Assembly (NCBI GenBank): GCA_018242625.1
Contig: JAFEBO010000008.1
Location: forward strand, 620,001 to 684,000
Length of the DNA stretch: 64,000 nucleotides
Origin: Planctomycetota bacterium
GTDB taxonomy: Bacteria; Planctomycetota; Phycisphaerae; Phycisphaerales; UBA1924
Direction: 5' to 3'
The notes beneath the pieces were generated by a model. That model made no database searches. It was not told the DNA's origin and was given only the letters and a program-made list of their open reading frames with translations. Shown in pieces: positions 27,231 through 35,718 of this stretch. Position numbers and translations under genes: made by a program. How positions within the stretch are numbered: the stretch's first letter is position 1; every line of letters begins with the position of its first letter.

Positions 27231-28387
27231 CCTTTGAACACCACCGCGGGCTCGAGGGCAACCACCTTGCGCACGCTGAGCATCGCCGCAAGCATGCAGA
27301 TGATCACGACCGCGCACATCGAGACGACAAGCAATTGCCAAGTGAGCCAGAACGCCAGCTGCGTGTTCTTCATGGAAACGCCGAACAGGGTCGCCGCCCC
27401 GACGCCGATGCCGAATCCCAGCAGGCCGACCGCCAGCGCCTGCAGAAGGATCATGCGCATGAGCATCGCGTCGCTGGTGCCCATCGCCTTCAGCGTCCCG
27501 AGAAACTTGAGATTGTCGATCGTGAACGAATAAAACATGAACCCCGTGATAAGCGTGCCGACGAGGAAGCCCAGCGATACGGCGATGCCGAAATTGATCG
27601 GGATTCCGGTGTACTTGAGGAAGTAGTTCACGGTCATCATCTTGAACTGATCGGCCGTGTACGCGGAAAGACCCGTCTTCTCCGTGATGCGTCTGCAGAG
27701 GGTCTCAAGGTTCATCCCCGGCTCGGCGTTCACGAGTATGAACGAAAGCAGTTTGCGCTCGCGCGGAGCAAACGTGACCGCCCGCGAATAGGTGGTAAAA
27801 ACGTTGGGCTGCGACTGGAACGTCCTCGAGCCCTTGCAGATTCCCACGACAACCGCCCGGTGATCGTTCAATTCCAGGGTGTCCCCGATCTGGATCGGGA
27901 TCTTGGGCTTCCCGGGCACCGGGTTGGGACGTGCGAGCTTGTCGGTCGCGCCTTCGAGGTCGATGATGACCGAATCTGCCATGCGAAGGTCCGCGAGTTT
28001 TCCCGCCACCATCTCGCCGGGCCCGCCGATCAGCGTGGCGTCGTCAAGCCCGTACAGGTTGCAGTTCTGGAAAAGCCCGTTCTCCATGCGCGCCCGGATC
28101 ATCCCCTTGTAAAGCGGCACGGCGGACGCAACACCCGGAACCCCGCGAACCTCGAAAAGCTTGGTGTCCTGCAGCGGCTTGGTGTCGTCGATGAACTGGA
28201 CCTTGGGATCCATCACCCAGATCTCCGGGTAGTTCATGTCCGTGATTACGCCGAACGTACGCGAAAGGATTCCGATGAAAATCGATCCCTGCTGGGTAAT
28301 AACAAGCGACGCGAGCGTGACGCCCATGACGATGCCAAAGAACTTGGCCTTGTCGTTGAAGAGCATTTTGAGCGCCAGCCAGTACAC
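27227..28387 (-). CDS. FtsX/DevC-like ABC permease 1
   Basis: 386 residues. One membrane segment at the N-terminus (FFGIVMGVTLASLVITQQ), a periplasmic domain of about 220 residues beginning YPEIWVMDPKVQ, then three C-terminal membrane segments with GFLVGTLITGFMFYSF and AVGLLGFGIGVGAATL. This is the MacB/DevC/FtsX topology. GTG start. It is clearly paralogous to the next permease; both share the N-terminal ITQQG motif and the LELNDHRAVV segment, so they probably form a heterodimer. Confidence 0.88.
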   Translation of the reverse strand: MYWLALKMLFNDKAKFFGIVMGVTLASLVITQQGSIFIGILSRTFGVITDMNYPEIWVMDPKVQFIDDTKPLQDTKLFEVRGVPGVASAVPLYKGMIRARMENGLFQNCNLYGLDDATLIGGPGEMVAGKLADLRMADSVIIDLEGATDKLARPNPVPGKPKIPIQIGDTLELNDHRAVVVGICKGSRTFQSQPNVFTTYSRAVTFAPRERKLLSFILVNAEPGMNLETLCRRITEKTGLSAYTADQFKMMTVNYFLKYTGIPINFGIAVSLGFLVGTLITGFMFYSFTIDNLKFLGTLKAMGTSDAMLMRMILLQALAVGLLGFGIGVGAATLFGVSMKNTQLAFWLTWQLLVVSMCAVVIICMLAAMLSVRKVVALEPAVVFKG

Positions 28388-28448
28388 CTTGCCAACCGTT
28401 CCTTTTCTGAAAGTCCTGTCGCTGTTCCGTCGGATCGTTGACGATGCG

Positions 28449-29615
28449 TCAGCCCCGGAAAACGATCCCCGGCTCGAGCATCAGCACCCGACGCATGCTG
28501 AGTGCCGCCGCCAGGAGGCAGATCACGATGATTGCACCGCCGCTGATCCCGAGCAGTTGCCATGGCAGACTGAAAGCGAGCGCCGTGCCCCCGAGCACCG
28601 CGCCGAAAAGCGATGCGGCGCCGACTCCGAGCCCGTAACCGAGCACTCCCACAACTCCGGCCTGGGCAAGAACCATCCGGACGAGCTGCCGGTTGGATGT
28701 GCCCAGCGCTTTGAGCGCGCCGAAGTACTTGAGATTCTCCATCGTAAAGTTGTAAAAGGTCTGGCCGGCGACCACCGTTCCGACAATGAAACCGAGAGCC
28801 ACCGCGATCCCGAAGTTGATGAGGATGCCCGTTTTCTGCAGGATGTACATGGCGGTCAGCCGCTTGAATCCCTGCTCGGTGTACGCCTTGAGACCGGTCG
28901 CCGCGTGAATGCGTTCGGCCAGCGCGCCAAGGTCGGTGCCCGGTGCGGCCTTGACGAGAATGAAACTGAGCTCCTTCCGCTCGCTGGGTGAATAGGAAAC
29001 AGCCCGGGTGAAGGTGGTGTAGATCACCGGATCCCAGAAAAAGCTCGGCTGAATCTTGAACGTCCCCGCCACCACGGCCCGGTGGTCGTTGAGTTCCAGA
29101 ACGTCACCCACAGAAAGCCGGGTCCGTCCCCCCAGAGCCGCCGCCAAATTCCCCGTCAGCCCCAGCTTCCCCGAGACATCCGCCTCATCCACCAGCACGG
29201 CGTCCGCAAGCCGCAGGTCCGCGCCGCTTCCTCCCGAAATCGAGGCAGGGGCTCCGATGAGCGTTTCATCATCCACGCCGATAACGATGCACCCGCACCG
29301 GCGGCCGTCGGGGAGCCGGAGCTTTGTAAAAGACTTGAACATCGGAACCGCCCAGGCGACCCCTTCGACCCCTCTCACTCGGTACAACTCCTGCTTGAGC
29401 ATGGGTTTGCTGTCGGCGTGGTGCTCGAGGTCGGGGTCCACGACCCAGAGGTCCGGCGCGGGAGTATCCGAGACGAACGAATATGTCCGCTCCATCAGGC
29501 CGACGAAAACCGCGCCCTGCTGGGTGATCAGCAAAGAAGCAAATGCGACGCCGACCAGAATCCCGAGGTAGCGTGCGCGGTCGCCCATGAGCATTTTGAG
29601 CGCATACCGGATCAA
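28449..29615 (-). CDS. FtsX/DevC-like ABC permease 2
   Basis: 388 residues and the same topology as permease 1: N-terminal segment YLGILVGVAFASLLITQQ, large periplasmic domain, three C-terminal membrane segments. The TTG at 29615 overlaps the regulator's stop (TTGA) and has GGGGAGG eight bases upstream. The much longer open frame upstream is antisense-like and rejected. First transporter gene after the TetR gene, so expression is coupled to the regulator. Confidence 0.88.
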   Translation of the reverse strand: MIRYALKMLMGDRARYLGILVGVAFASLLITQQGAVFVGLMERTYSFVSDTPAPDLWVVDPDLEHHADSKPMLKQELYRVRGVEGVAWAVPMFKSFTKLRLPDGRRCGCIVIGVDDETLIGAPASISGGSGADLRLADAVLVDEADVSGKLGLTGNLAAALGGRTRLSVGDVLELNDHRAVVAGTFKIQPSFFWDPVIYTTFTRAVSYSPSERKELSFILVKAAPGTDLGALAERIHAATGLKAYTEQGFKRLTAMYILQKTGILINFGIAVALGFIVGTVVAGQTFYNFTMENLKYFGALKALGTSNRQLVRMVLAQAGVVGVLGYGLGVGAASLFGAVLGGTALAFSLPWQLLGISGGAIIVICLLAAALSMRRVLMLEPGIVFRG

Positions 29616-30349
29616 CCGTGCCTCCCCGGCCGCCTGGAGGCCGCTCTGCCCTCGAGCCCTTCGAAGGCGGCGAGCGAGAACTGCGTGATGTGGTCCGTGA
29701 GAAAGTCCAGATCGAACGGAAAGCCGTCCTGGCGCTCGGAGTAGAGCCGCTTGATGAGCGAGTTGCAGTGGTGGTAGTGGAGGGCCTGGCCGATGACGCT
29801 CGCCGCGCTCGCCTCGACCCGGTCGGGCTTCAGGGTGGGCGCGAGTTTGCGGACAATGGCGCAAAGCGCACCGAATTGAGGACGCACGCCCTCCTCGATG
29901 AGCAGTGTGAACGCCGGGGTGGGTTCGGTCATCTCACGCGAGATCAGGCGCCCGTGCCAGCCTGGGCGGTTTGGATCGAGCATTTTCGCGAGAAACGCCC
30001 TGATGAAAGCGCGGAGCTTTTCCTCAGGCGGGGCATCGTCCTTCAGGCCGCCATCATGCGGATAGTGCTCAAGGGAGTAGCGATGGGCGTGGCGCAGTGT
30101 TTCGAGGTACAGCGTTTCTTTATCGCGGAAGTAGTAATTCACCGCGGCGATGTTGGCGCCCGCACGCTCGCAGATTCCTCGGACGGTCGCCTCCGCAAAG
30201 CCGTGAGCGGCGAATTCCTCACCCGCGGCCTCGATCAGGCGGGCCCGGGTGTCCACGCACGCCTGGGGCTCGGACGAACGGGCGACAGGCGACTTGCCGG
30301 GGGCAGTTCGCAGGGTCGCGGCGCGGGGATGGGCGCGGTGCCTTGCCAT
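29612..30349 (-). CDS. TetR-family repressor, CecR/CerR-like
   Basis: 245 residues. The N-terminal HTH reads ATVRGICERAGANIAAVNYYF followed by RDKETLYLETL; the C-terminal domain resembles the DUF1956 domain of CecR (YbiH), which in E. coli controls an ABC exporter of similar composition. Start: the ATG at 30349 has no Shine-Dalgarno and sits inside the palindromic operator; a GTG at 30256, closer to the HTH, is an alternative. The first 34 residues before the HTH are basic and low in structure. First gene of the efflux operon, so autoregulation is expected. Confidence 0.85.
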   Translation of the reverse strand: MARHRAHPRAATLRTAPGKSPVARSSEPQACVDTRARLIEAAGEEFAAHGFAEATVRGICERAGANIAAVNYYFRDKETLYLETLRHAHRYSLEHYPHDGGLKDDAPPEEKLRAFIRAFLAKMLDPNRPGWHGRLISREMTEPTPAFTLLIEEGVRPQFGALCAIVRKLAPTLKPDRVEASAASVIGQALHYHHCNSLIKRLYSERQDGFPFDLDFLTDHITQFSLAAFEGLEGRAASRRPGRHG

Positions 30350-30377
30350 CAAACATCCGATTCAAACAGATGTTTGA
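30349..30377. promoter_or_regulatory. Candidate TetR operator
   Basis: TCAAACATC (30349-30357) and GATGTTTGA (30369-30377) form a perfect 9-bp inverted repeat with an 11-base spacer. A third half-site TCAAACA at 30362 makes an alternative tighter palindrome with the right arm (TCAAACA-GA-TGTTTGA). It overlaps the presumed start codon of the tetR gene. Confidence 0.65.
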
Positions 30378-30413
30378 CAGGGCGAGGTGGATTGTCAAGC
30401 CGCCCGGGCGGGT

Positions 30414-30447
30414 AAAAAAGAAGAGGCGTCGACAGTGTCGACGCCTC
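30414..30447 (-). terminator. Rho-independent terminator after tRNA-Arg
   Basis: Minus-strand perfect 11-bp stem GAGGCGTCGAC / GTCGACGCCTC, loop of three, then TTCTTTTTT. It lies seven bases from the tRNA 3' end. Confidence 0.85.
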
Positions 30448-30453
30448 AGCGAA

Positions 30454-30527
30454 CACGGGCGGCAGGAGTCGAACCTGCAACCTCCTGATCCGTAGTCAGG
30501 TGCTCTATCCAATTGAGCTACGCCCGC
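30454..30527 (-). tRNA. tRNA-Arg (anticodon ACG)
   Basis: 74 bases fold as a cloverleaf: acceptor GCGGGCG / CGCCCGT, D-arm with AGCTCAATTGGATAGAGC, anticodon stem CCTGA / TCAGG with loop CTACGGA (anticodon ACG), and T-arm with GGTTCGACTCC. The 3' CCA is not encoded. ACG is normally edited to ICG to read CGN codons. Confidence 0.95.
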
Positions 30528-30695
30528 TCATCGGGCGGCTGTCCGCCCGCGGGGAGAAAGAATAGCACCCTCCTTGCCTCGCGGCATGTTCGTCGGCGCG
30601 GGGCACGCTTGATTCTGGCGGGTCACCGGCGAATGATTCCGACCCTGTCCGGAGTGCGTCCGGGCAACAATTTTCAGTCTCGCGCAAGGATTCCA

Positions 30696-30968
30696 ATGGC
30701 TCATTCGCTCTCAGCTCAGAAACGCGTCCGTCAGAATGAAACCGCCCGCGCCCGTAACCGCTGGCGCCTGCGTGTGATGCGCGATGCCATCAAGGAATTC
30801 AGCGAGAAGATCCTGCACGGCTCCGCCGCTGACGCCAAGACGGCGATGACCAAGGCCGCCCAGATCATCGACCGGACCGCCGCCAAGGGAGTGATCCACA
30901 AGAATCAGGCCGCCCGTCGCAAGAGCCGCCTGGCGCAGAAGCTCAAGACCAAGGCCGCCTCGAAGTAA
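30696..30968 (+). CDS. rpsT: 30S ribosomal protein S20
   Basis: 90 residues, basic and all-helical: MAHSLSAQKRVRQNETARAR at the N-terminus, then AKTAMTKAAQIIDRTAAKGV and a final AARRKSRLAQKL, the standard S20 pattern. S20 binds 16S rRNA early in 30S assembly. AAGGA lies six bases before the ATG; the open frame upstream is not used. Monocistronic, ending in a terminator. Confidence 0.95.
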   Translation: MAHSLSAQKRVRQNETARARNRWRLRVMRDAIKEFSEKILHGSAADAKTAMTKAAQIIDRTAAKGVIHKNQAARRKSRLAQKLKTKAASK

Positions 30969-31003
30969 TCACGCCCTCGGGTCCGATCCCCATAGCTTTC
31001 CGG

Positions 31004-31034
31004 GCCACTCTTCGCGAGTGGCTCGTTCGTTTTT
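31004..31034 (+). terminator. Rho-independent terminator of rpsT
   Basis: Stem GCCACTC / GAGTGGC with loop TTCGC followed by TCGTTCGTTTTT, 36 bases after the stop. Confidence 0.85.
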
Positions 31035-31081
31035 GAAACACACCTCATGCCCGCCGCCGATAGGCTTGCGACGGAGGGAAG

Positions 31082-31894
31082 ATGCCCGGCGGGCCGATGC
31101 CACGAATTCCAAGTACAGCGCACGCCGAACTCTCGCGCAGCCCGAGCTACTGGACGCTCTCGACCTCGCCGCTGCACGTGCTCGTGTTTCTCTCTCCTCT
31201 GATCGCCCTCTACGAATTCGGTTCGCTGTACTACCTGCACAACACCTCCGGCGCGATCCGAACGGTGGGTGCCAACGACCTTCTCGTGCGGTTCTTCGAC
31301 CTCTTCGGCGCGACGGGGCTTCATCTGCCGGCGATCACGCTGGTGGTCGTGCTCCTGATCTGGCACATCCTGAGCAAGGATTCGTGGAAAATACGCTCCG
31401 ATGTGCTCGCGGGGATGGCGCTCGAATCGTGCGTGCTGGTGCTGCCGCTCCTGGTGCTCGGCCTGGTCATGCACTCCCAGGATGAAAAGGCCCGGTTGGC
31501 CGCTCTGGCCCTGGAAAATCCGGTTGTCGATCTGCGCGATTCGAGCTGGCAGGCCAGGCTCACGCTCTCGATCGGCGCGGGTCTCTACGAAGAACTTCTG
31601 TTCCGGCTGGTCATGATCACCGGGATCCACATCTTCCTCGCCGATGTTTTTCGTGTTCCCAAGCGGACGGCGGCCGTTGTCGCCTGCCTGATTTCCGCCG
31701 TCGCATTCGCCCTCTATCACGACATTTCGATCGCGGGCCTGCGCACCGGTACGGACATCCGTCCTTTTCTTTTCCTGACGGCGGCGGGGGGCTATTTCGC
31801 CGCTCTCTTCCTTATGCGGGGCTTCGGAATCGTCGTCGCGGCACACGCGCTCTACGACATCGTGGTGCTGGTTGTGATGCCCATGCGCTCGTGA
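31082..31894 (+). CDS. CPBP-family intramembrane glutamic protease
   Basis: 270 residues with about six membrane segments. The ABI/CPBP motif is seen: YEELLFRL (the EExxxR glutamates), then ALYHDIS (His) and HALYDIVV (His/Asp), which together form the membrane-embedded active site. Relatives process prenylated or other membrane proteins, or give bacteriocin immunity; no bacteriocin gene is nearby, so the role is open. GGAGGGAAG precedes the ATG at 31082; an in-frame ATG five codons later lacks a signal. Confidence 0.8.
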   Translation: MPGGPMPRIPSTAHAELSRSPSYWTLSTSPLHVLVFLSPLIALYEFGSLYYLHNTSGAIRTVGANDLLVRFFDLFGATGLHLPAITLVVVLLIWHILSKDSWKIRSDVLAGMALESCVLVLPLLVLGLVMHSQDEKARLAALALENPVVDLRDSSWQARLTLSIGAGLYEELLFRLVMITGIHIFLADVFRVPKRTAAVVACLISAVAFALYHDISIAGLRTGTDIRPFLFLTAAGGYFAALFLMRGFGIVVAAHALYDIVVLVVMPMRS

Positions 31895-31939
31895 GGCGCC
31901 TATCCTCTCCGCGTCCTGGGAGGCCCTTTTTTCCCAACC

Positions 31940-32014
31940 GGCCCCATCGTCTAGCCTGGTCCAGGACGTCAGGTTCTCATCCTGAAAACAGGGGTTCGAA
32001 TCCCCTTGGGGTCA
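31940..32014 (+). tRNA. tRNA-Glu (anticodon CTC)
   Basis: 75 bases: acceptor GGCCCCA / TGGGGTC, anticodon stem TCAGG / CCTGA with loop TTCTCAT (anticodon CTC), T-arm GGGGTTCGAATCCCC, discriminator A. CCA is not encoded. Confidence 0.95.
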
Positions 32015-32019
32015 TTGGA

Positions 32020-32055
32020 ACGCCCCGCGAGCGATCGCGGGGCGTGTTGTTTTTT
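32020..32055 (+). terminator. Rho-independent terminator after tRNA-Glu
   Basis: Stem ACGCCCCGCGA / TCGCGGGGCGT, loop GCGA, then GTTGTTTTTT. It ends four bases from the convergent reductase stop. Confidence 0.88.
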
Positions 32056-32058
32056 GGA

Positions 32059-32685
32059 CTATCCGTGCACTTTCCTGACCACCGCCGCGAACGCATCCAT
32101 CGCCTTCTTGAGACGTGCCGCCGCTTTGGGATCCTTGAGCGTGCCATCGTCGGCAAAAGCCTCGTGCGCATTTGTCAAGGCGACCTGCTCGGGCAGCACG
32201 ATGACGCCGATGTTGCCCAGGATCGATCGCAGATGCACGAGTCCGCGCAGTCCGCCCAGAGCACCGGGCGACGCGCTGATCAGCGTCGCAACTTTGCCCT
32301 GGAACCCGGCCAGCGGCGCCTCGTTGGGCACGGGTCTTGAAACCCAGTCGATGGTGTTCTTCAGCAGCGCCGTGATCGAGCTGTTGTATTCGGGGGAAGC
32401 GATGAGCAGACCCTTGTGCGAGATGAAAAGCTGCTTCAGTTTCATCGCATTTTCAGGAACGCCCTTTTCCTTCTCGAGGTCTTCGTTCATGATCGGGAGC
32501 GGATACTGCTCGAGATCCAGCAGCGTCACCTCTGCCCCGGCCTGGCGGGTCATCTCCGCCGCAATCTTGAGCAGCTTGCTGTTGTACGACCCCTTGCGGG
32601 TGCTCCCCGAAATCGCGAGCACCTTCGCTCCTCCCGCGGACGGGTCGGACGGGCTGCGCTCAAACGCCGGAATCCAGATGTTCAT
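32059..32685 (-). CDS. NAD(P)H-dependent FMN reductase
   Basis: 208 residues, flavodoxin-like fold. The FMN phosphate loop is GSTRKGSYNSKLL, and the flavin/dimer segment is SPEYNSSITALLKNTIDW, followed by SPGALGGLRGL, as in azoreductase/ArsH/SsuE-like reductases. It would reduce FMN or quinone-like acceptors in the cytoplasm. Electron acceptor and partner are unknown. It stands alone between convergent tRNA-Glu and the divergent methyltransferase gene. Confidence 0.85.
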   Translation of the reverse strand: MNIWIPAFERSPSDPSAGGAKVLAISGSTRKGSYNSKLLKIAAEMTRQAGAEVTLLDLEQYPLPIMNEDLEKEKGVPENAMKLKQLFISHKGLLIASPEYNSSITALLKNTIDWVSRPVPNEAPLAGFQGKVATLISASPGALGGLRGLVHLRSILGNIGVIVLPEQVALTNAHEAFADDGTLKDPKAAARLKKAMDAFAAVVRKVHG

Positions 32686-32756
32686 GCGAGACCTCCATCA
32701 GGCAAAGAAGATAGGGAGCCAGCGTCCATCCGCGATCCAATGTACAGTGCCGGCCG

Positions 32757-33440
32757 ATGCCCCGGGCGCTGGCCAATGAGTTGATGGACGACCCGGCGCT
32801 CGAGCCTGTCAGGCTGGGCCACGCGCTCGACGGTCTTTCCCGGCTGAACAGGTTCTCGGGGGCTTTTCCGAGGATCTACCGGGAACTATGCGCCCGGCTG
32901 CCACGTCCTGCCCGGGTGCTCGATCTCGCCTGCGCGCGGGGAGACTTTGTACTGTGGGCCGCGGCTCGGGCCGCCAAGGACCGGGACGGACTCACCTTCG
33001 ACGGCTGCGACTTCAACGAAAAGTCGATCCGCTTCGCGACGGATCGTGCCCTCGCAAGTGGGGCGCCTTCCAGATTCTTCGTGCGCGATGTTCTGGGTGA
33101 CGATCTTCCCCCCGGATACGACGCCATCACCGCCAGCCTCTTTTTTCACCATCTCACCGATGATCAGGCCCAGGCCCTGCTCCTTGCCATGTCGCGCGCC
33201 GCTCCGCTCATTCTCGTCAACGATCTCGAGCGTTCCGCCTTCAATACCGCCGCCATTACCATCGGATCCCGCATCCTCACACGTAGCCCCATCGTGCACA
33301 CCGATGCCCGCCTGAGCGCGAAGGCCGCCTTCACCCGCGGCGAAATGATGGAAATTGCCCGCCGCGCCGGACTTCACGGGTCAACGATCAAGTTCGGCGG
33401 CATCTCACGCATGATGCTGCTTTGGAGCAAATCCGGTTGA
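32757..33440 (+). CDS. Class I SAM-dependent methyltransferase of the type III PKS cluster
   Basis: 227 residues. Motif I is VLDLACARGDFVLWA, with Ala-Arg where GCG is common, so the SAM loop is slightly divergent. An acidic residue ends strand 2 (GCDFNEKSI), and LFFHHLTDD matches the post-II region of UbiE-like enzymes. The gene overlaps the FAD oxidoreductase by a TTGA junction and the PKS follows, so it most likely methylates a polyketide (phenol or pyrone) product. The substrate is inferred only from context. Confidence 0.78.
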   Translation: MPRALANELMDDPALEPVRLGHALDGLSRLNRFSGAFPRIYRELCARLPRPARVLDLACARGDFVLWAAARAAKDRDGLTFDGCDFNEKSIRFATDRALASGAPSRFFVRDVLGDDLPPGYDAITASLFFHHLTDDQAQALLLAMSRAAPLILVNDLERSAFNTAAITIGSRILTRSPIVHTDARLSAKAAFTRGEMMEIARRAGLHGSTIKFGGISRMMLLWSKSG

Positions 33441-34609
33441 GTGAGCAAAGCTCCATTTCCACGCTTGCGGAATCATGGGACGTCATCGTTGTGGGCGCCG
33501 GACCCGCCGGATCGGCAGCCGCCTATTCGTGCGCCACGCGGGGCTTGCGCGTTCTGCTCCTCGAGAAGGCTCTGTTTCCCCGGTTCAAGGTCTGCGGCGG
33601 CTGCCTCTCCCCCGGGGCGATGGAATCCCTTTACCGCATGAATGCCATGGATCGAGTCCTGAAGCACTCGATTCCGCTCTCATCATTCCGCCTCTCCGCC
33701 GGCTCGTGCTCCGCTTCGATACCGATCTCAGGGGGCTTTGCCATTGCCCGCGAAGCGCTCGATCAGGAACTGGCGCTGCACGCCCGGGCGTCCGGAGCAA
33801 CGCTGGCGTTTGGAGTTTCCGCGACCCTCGAGCGATCGGGCTCTGACGGGTGCTTGGTGCGGGTATCGGGCGAAGGTCGGGCGGCAACGCTGCGGGCCGG
33901 GTTGGCCATCTGCGCGGACGGTCTTTCGGGTTCATTCCTTCCTCAGGAAGGATGGGAGCCCGTTGTAACCCGTAATTCCCGATTCGGCGTGGCGGCGCGG
34001 CTGCCCGCGGCAAGTCTAAACGGTGCGGCGCCCGACAACTGCATATCGATGCACAGCGGCGCCGGCGGATACCTGGGAATGGTCCGGCTGGCCGACGGCT
34101 CTATTGATGCGGCCGCCGCTCTTGATCCCGCGTTCACAAAGCAGGTCGGTGGGCCGGGCGGAGCGGTGGCCTCTCTGATTCCGCATCTGCTTCCCGAGGA
34201 GCGCAGGGTGCTGGAGACGGCCGCGTGGCGCGGCACGCCGAAACTCACACGCATCAGGCGGGTCGAGGGGCCCGGCGTTTTGGTGGTTGGAGATGCGGCG
34301 GCGTATGTCGAACCATTTACGGGCGAAGGAATGACATGGGCACTTCGCCACGGGCTGCGCGTCGGGGAGTTTGCCGCGCGGATATGCGAAGGGGGCTATC
34401 AAGCAGGAGCGTGGGCGAGTGAATGGAAGCGAGCGGCGCTGCCGAGGCGGCTGGCCTGCCGCACGGTTTCACTGGGCTTGCGTTCGCCGCGGGCGGTGCG
34501 CGGGGCGATCGCTCTGTTGCGCCACTTTGCGGGAGCGCGGGCGGTCGCCCGGCGGCTGGTGGGCGGGCCCTGGGCCGGCAGTTCGCGGTTGGGGGCGTCC
34601 GCCGCATGA
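33437..34609 (+). CDS. FAD-dependent oxidoreductase (geranylgeranyl reductase-like)
   Basis: 390 residues. The Rossmann FAD motif VVGAGPAGSAAAYSC at the N-terminus is followed by EKALFPRFKVCGGCLSPGA, a cysteine-containing segment typical of this reductase/hydroxylase family, and GDAAAYVEPFTGEGMTWAL, the second FAD-binding motif. The TTG start at 33437 overlaps the methyltransferase stop (TTGA) with GGAG upstream. The stop overlaps the PKS start (ATGA). Probable role: oxidation or reduction of the PKS product or its isoprenoid/acyl part. Confidence 0.8.
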   Translation: MSEQSSISTLAESWDVIVVGAGPAGSAAAYSCATRGLRVLLLEKALFPRFKVCGGCLSPGAMESLYRMNAMDRVLKHSIPLSSFRLSAGSCSASIPISGGFAIAREALDQELALHARASGATLAFGVSATLERSGSDGCLVRVSGEGRAATLRAGLAICADGLSGSFLPQEGWEPVVTRNSRFGVAARLPAASLNGAAPDNCISMHSGAGGYLGMVRLADGSIDAAAALDPAFTKQVGGPGGAVASLIPHLLPEERRVLETAAWRGTPKLTRIRRVEGPGVLVVGDAAAYVEPFTGEGMTWALRHGLRVGEFAARICEGGYQAGAWASEWKRAALPRRLACRTVSLGLRSPRAVRGAIALLRHFAGARAVARRLVGGPWAGSSRLGASAA

Positions 34610-35718
34610 GCGACCACCTTCCATGCATCCTGGGGCTCGGGACCGCGACCCCCCGGGCCGATACGTCGCAGGAAGAAGCGCTCGCGCTTGCGCTCAAGTT
34701 GTCCCCCGCGGAAACAGAAGACGCCCGGCGTCAGATCGAACTCATCTACCGGCGCAGCGGCGTCGAGCGCCGGGCGACGACAGCATCGCTCTCGGTGCAG
34801 GAGTCGGGCGAGTGCGGTTTTTCCCCCGCATCGCTCCGGCAGCCGCTCGGGCCCGGCACGGCTGCCCGCATGGCCATCTATCGCCTTCGCGCGATGCCGC
34901 TCGCGGTTGAATCGTCGCGGCTGGCGCTTCTCGATTGCGCCATGGAGCCCTCGTCGATCACGCATCTTGTAACGGCGAGCTGCACCGGATTTGCGGCTCC
35001 GGGGTGGGACGTGGAGGTCGTCGATGCGTTGGGCCTGCCACGCAACATCTTGAGAACCAACGTCGGCTTCATGGGTTGCCACGGCGCCATCAATGCGATC
35101 CGCGTCGCTCGCGCATTCGCAGCGGCCGATCCCGCCGCCCGGGTGCTGGTCTGCTGCACCGAGATCTGCTCCGTGCACTTCCGGTATAAGCCCCGCCCCG
35201 ATCAGGCGGTCGCCAATGCTCTCTTTGCCGACGGTTCGGCGGCGGTTGTGGTGGGGCAGCCGCGGGGAAAACCGGGACGCGGAGGGCTTGTGCTCCGCGA
35301 TACGGCGTCGTGCATTCTTCCGGATTCCCAGGATCAGATGGGCTGGAGCGTGGGCGATCACGGCTTTGAGATGAGCCTGGGCATCGAGCTTCCGGCCACC
35401 ATCCGCCGAAGCGCCGGCCTCTGGCTGCGTGAATGGCTGGGCGCGAACAAGCTGGAGATCGGGAGCATCCGCCGCTGGGCGGTGCACCCCGGCGGCCCCA
35501 AGATTCTGAGCGCGGTCGCCGAGGCCCTGGAGCTTCGGGGGAGTGAACTCGAAGCATCGAAAGGCGTCCTGGCCCGCCATGGAAACATGTCGAGCCCCAC
35601 AGTGCTTTTCATCCTTGATGAACTGCAAAAACGCAACACGCCGGGCGGTCCCGGCGTGCTGCTGAGCTTTGGTCCGGGGATCGCCGCAGAAGCGATCCTC
35701 TTTGAAGCGCCGGATTAG
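34606..35718 (+). CDS. Type III polyketide synthase
   Basis: 370 residues, chalcone/stilbene synthase fold. It extends an acyl-CoA starter with malonyl-CoA units and cyclises the chain. The catalytic triad is intact: Cys126 in TASCTGFAAPGWD, His294 in AVHPGGPK and Asn327 in RHGNMSSPTV. The ATG overlaps the oxidoreductase stop (ATGA); the open frame upstream of it is rejected. Bacterial relatives make alkylresorcinols, alkylpyrones or tetrahydroxynaphthalene; with a methyltransferase and flavoprotein beside it, a methylated quinone-like or pyrone lipid is plausible. Ends overlap the convergent dockerin gene by four bases. Confidence 0.9.
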   Translation: MSDHLPCILGLGTATPRADTSQEEALALALKLSPAETEDARRQIELIYRRSGVERRATTASLSVQESGECGFSPASLRQPLGPGTAARMAIYRLRAMPLAVESSRLALLDCAMEPSSITHLVTASCTGFAAPGWDVEVVDALGLPRNILRTNVGFMGCHGAINAIRVARAFAAADPAARVLVCCTEICSVHFRYKPRPDQAVANALFADGSAAVVVGQPRGKPGRGGLVLRDTASCILPDSQDQMGWSVGDHGFEMSLGIELPATIRRSAGLWLREWLGANKLEIGSIRRWAVHPGGPKILSAVAEALELRGSELEASKGVLARHGNMSSPTVLFILDELQKRNTPGGPGVLLSFGPGIAAEAILFEAPD

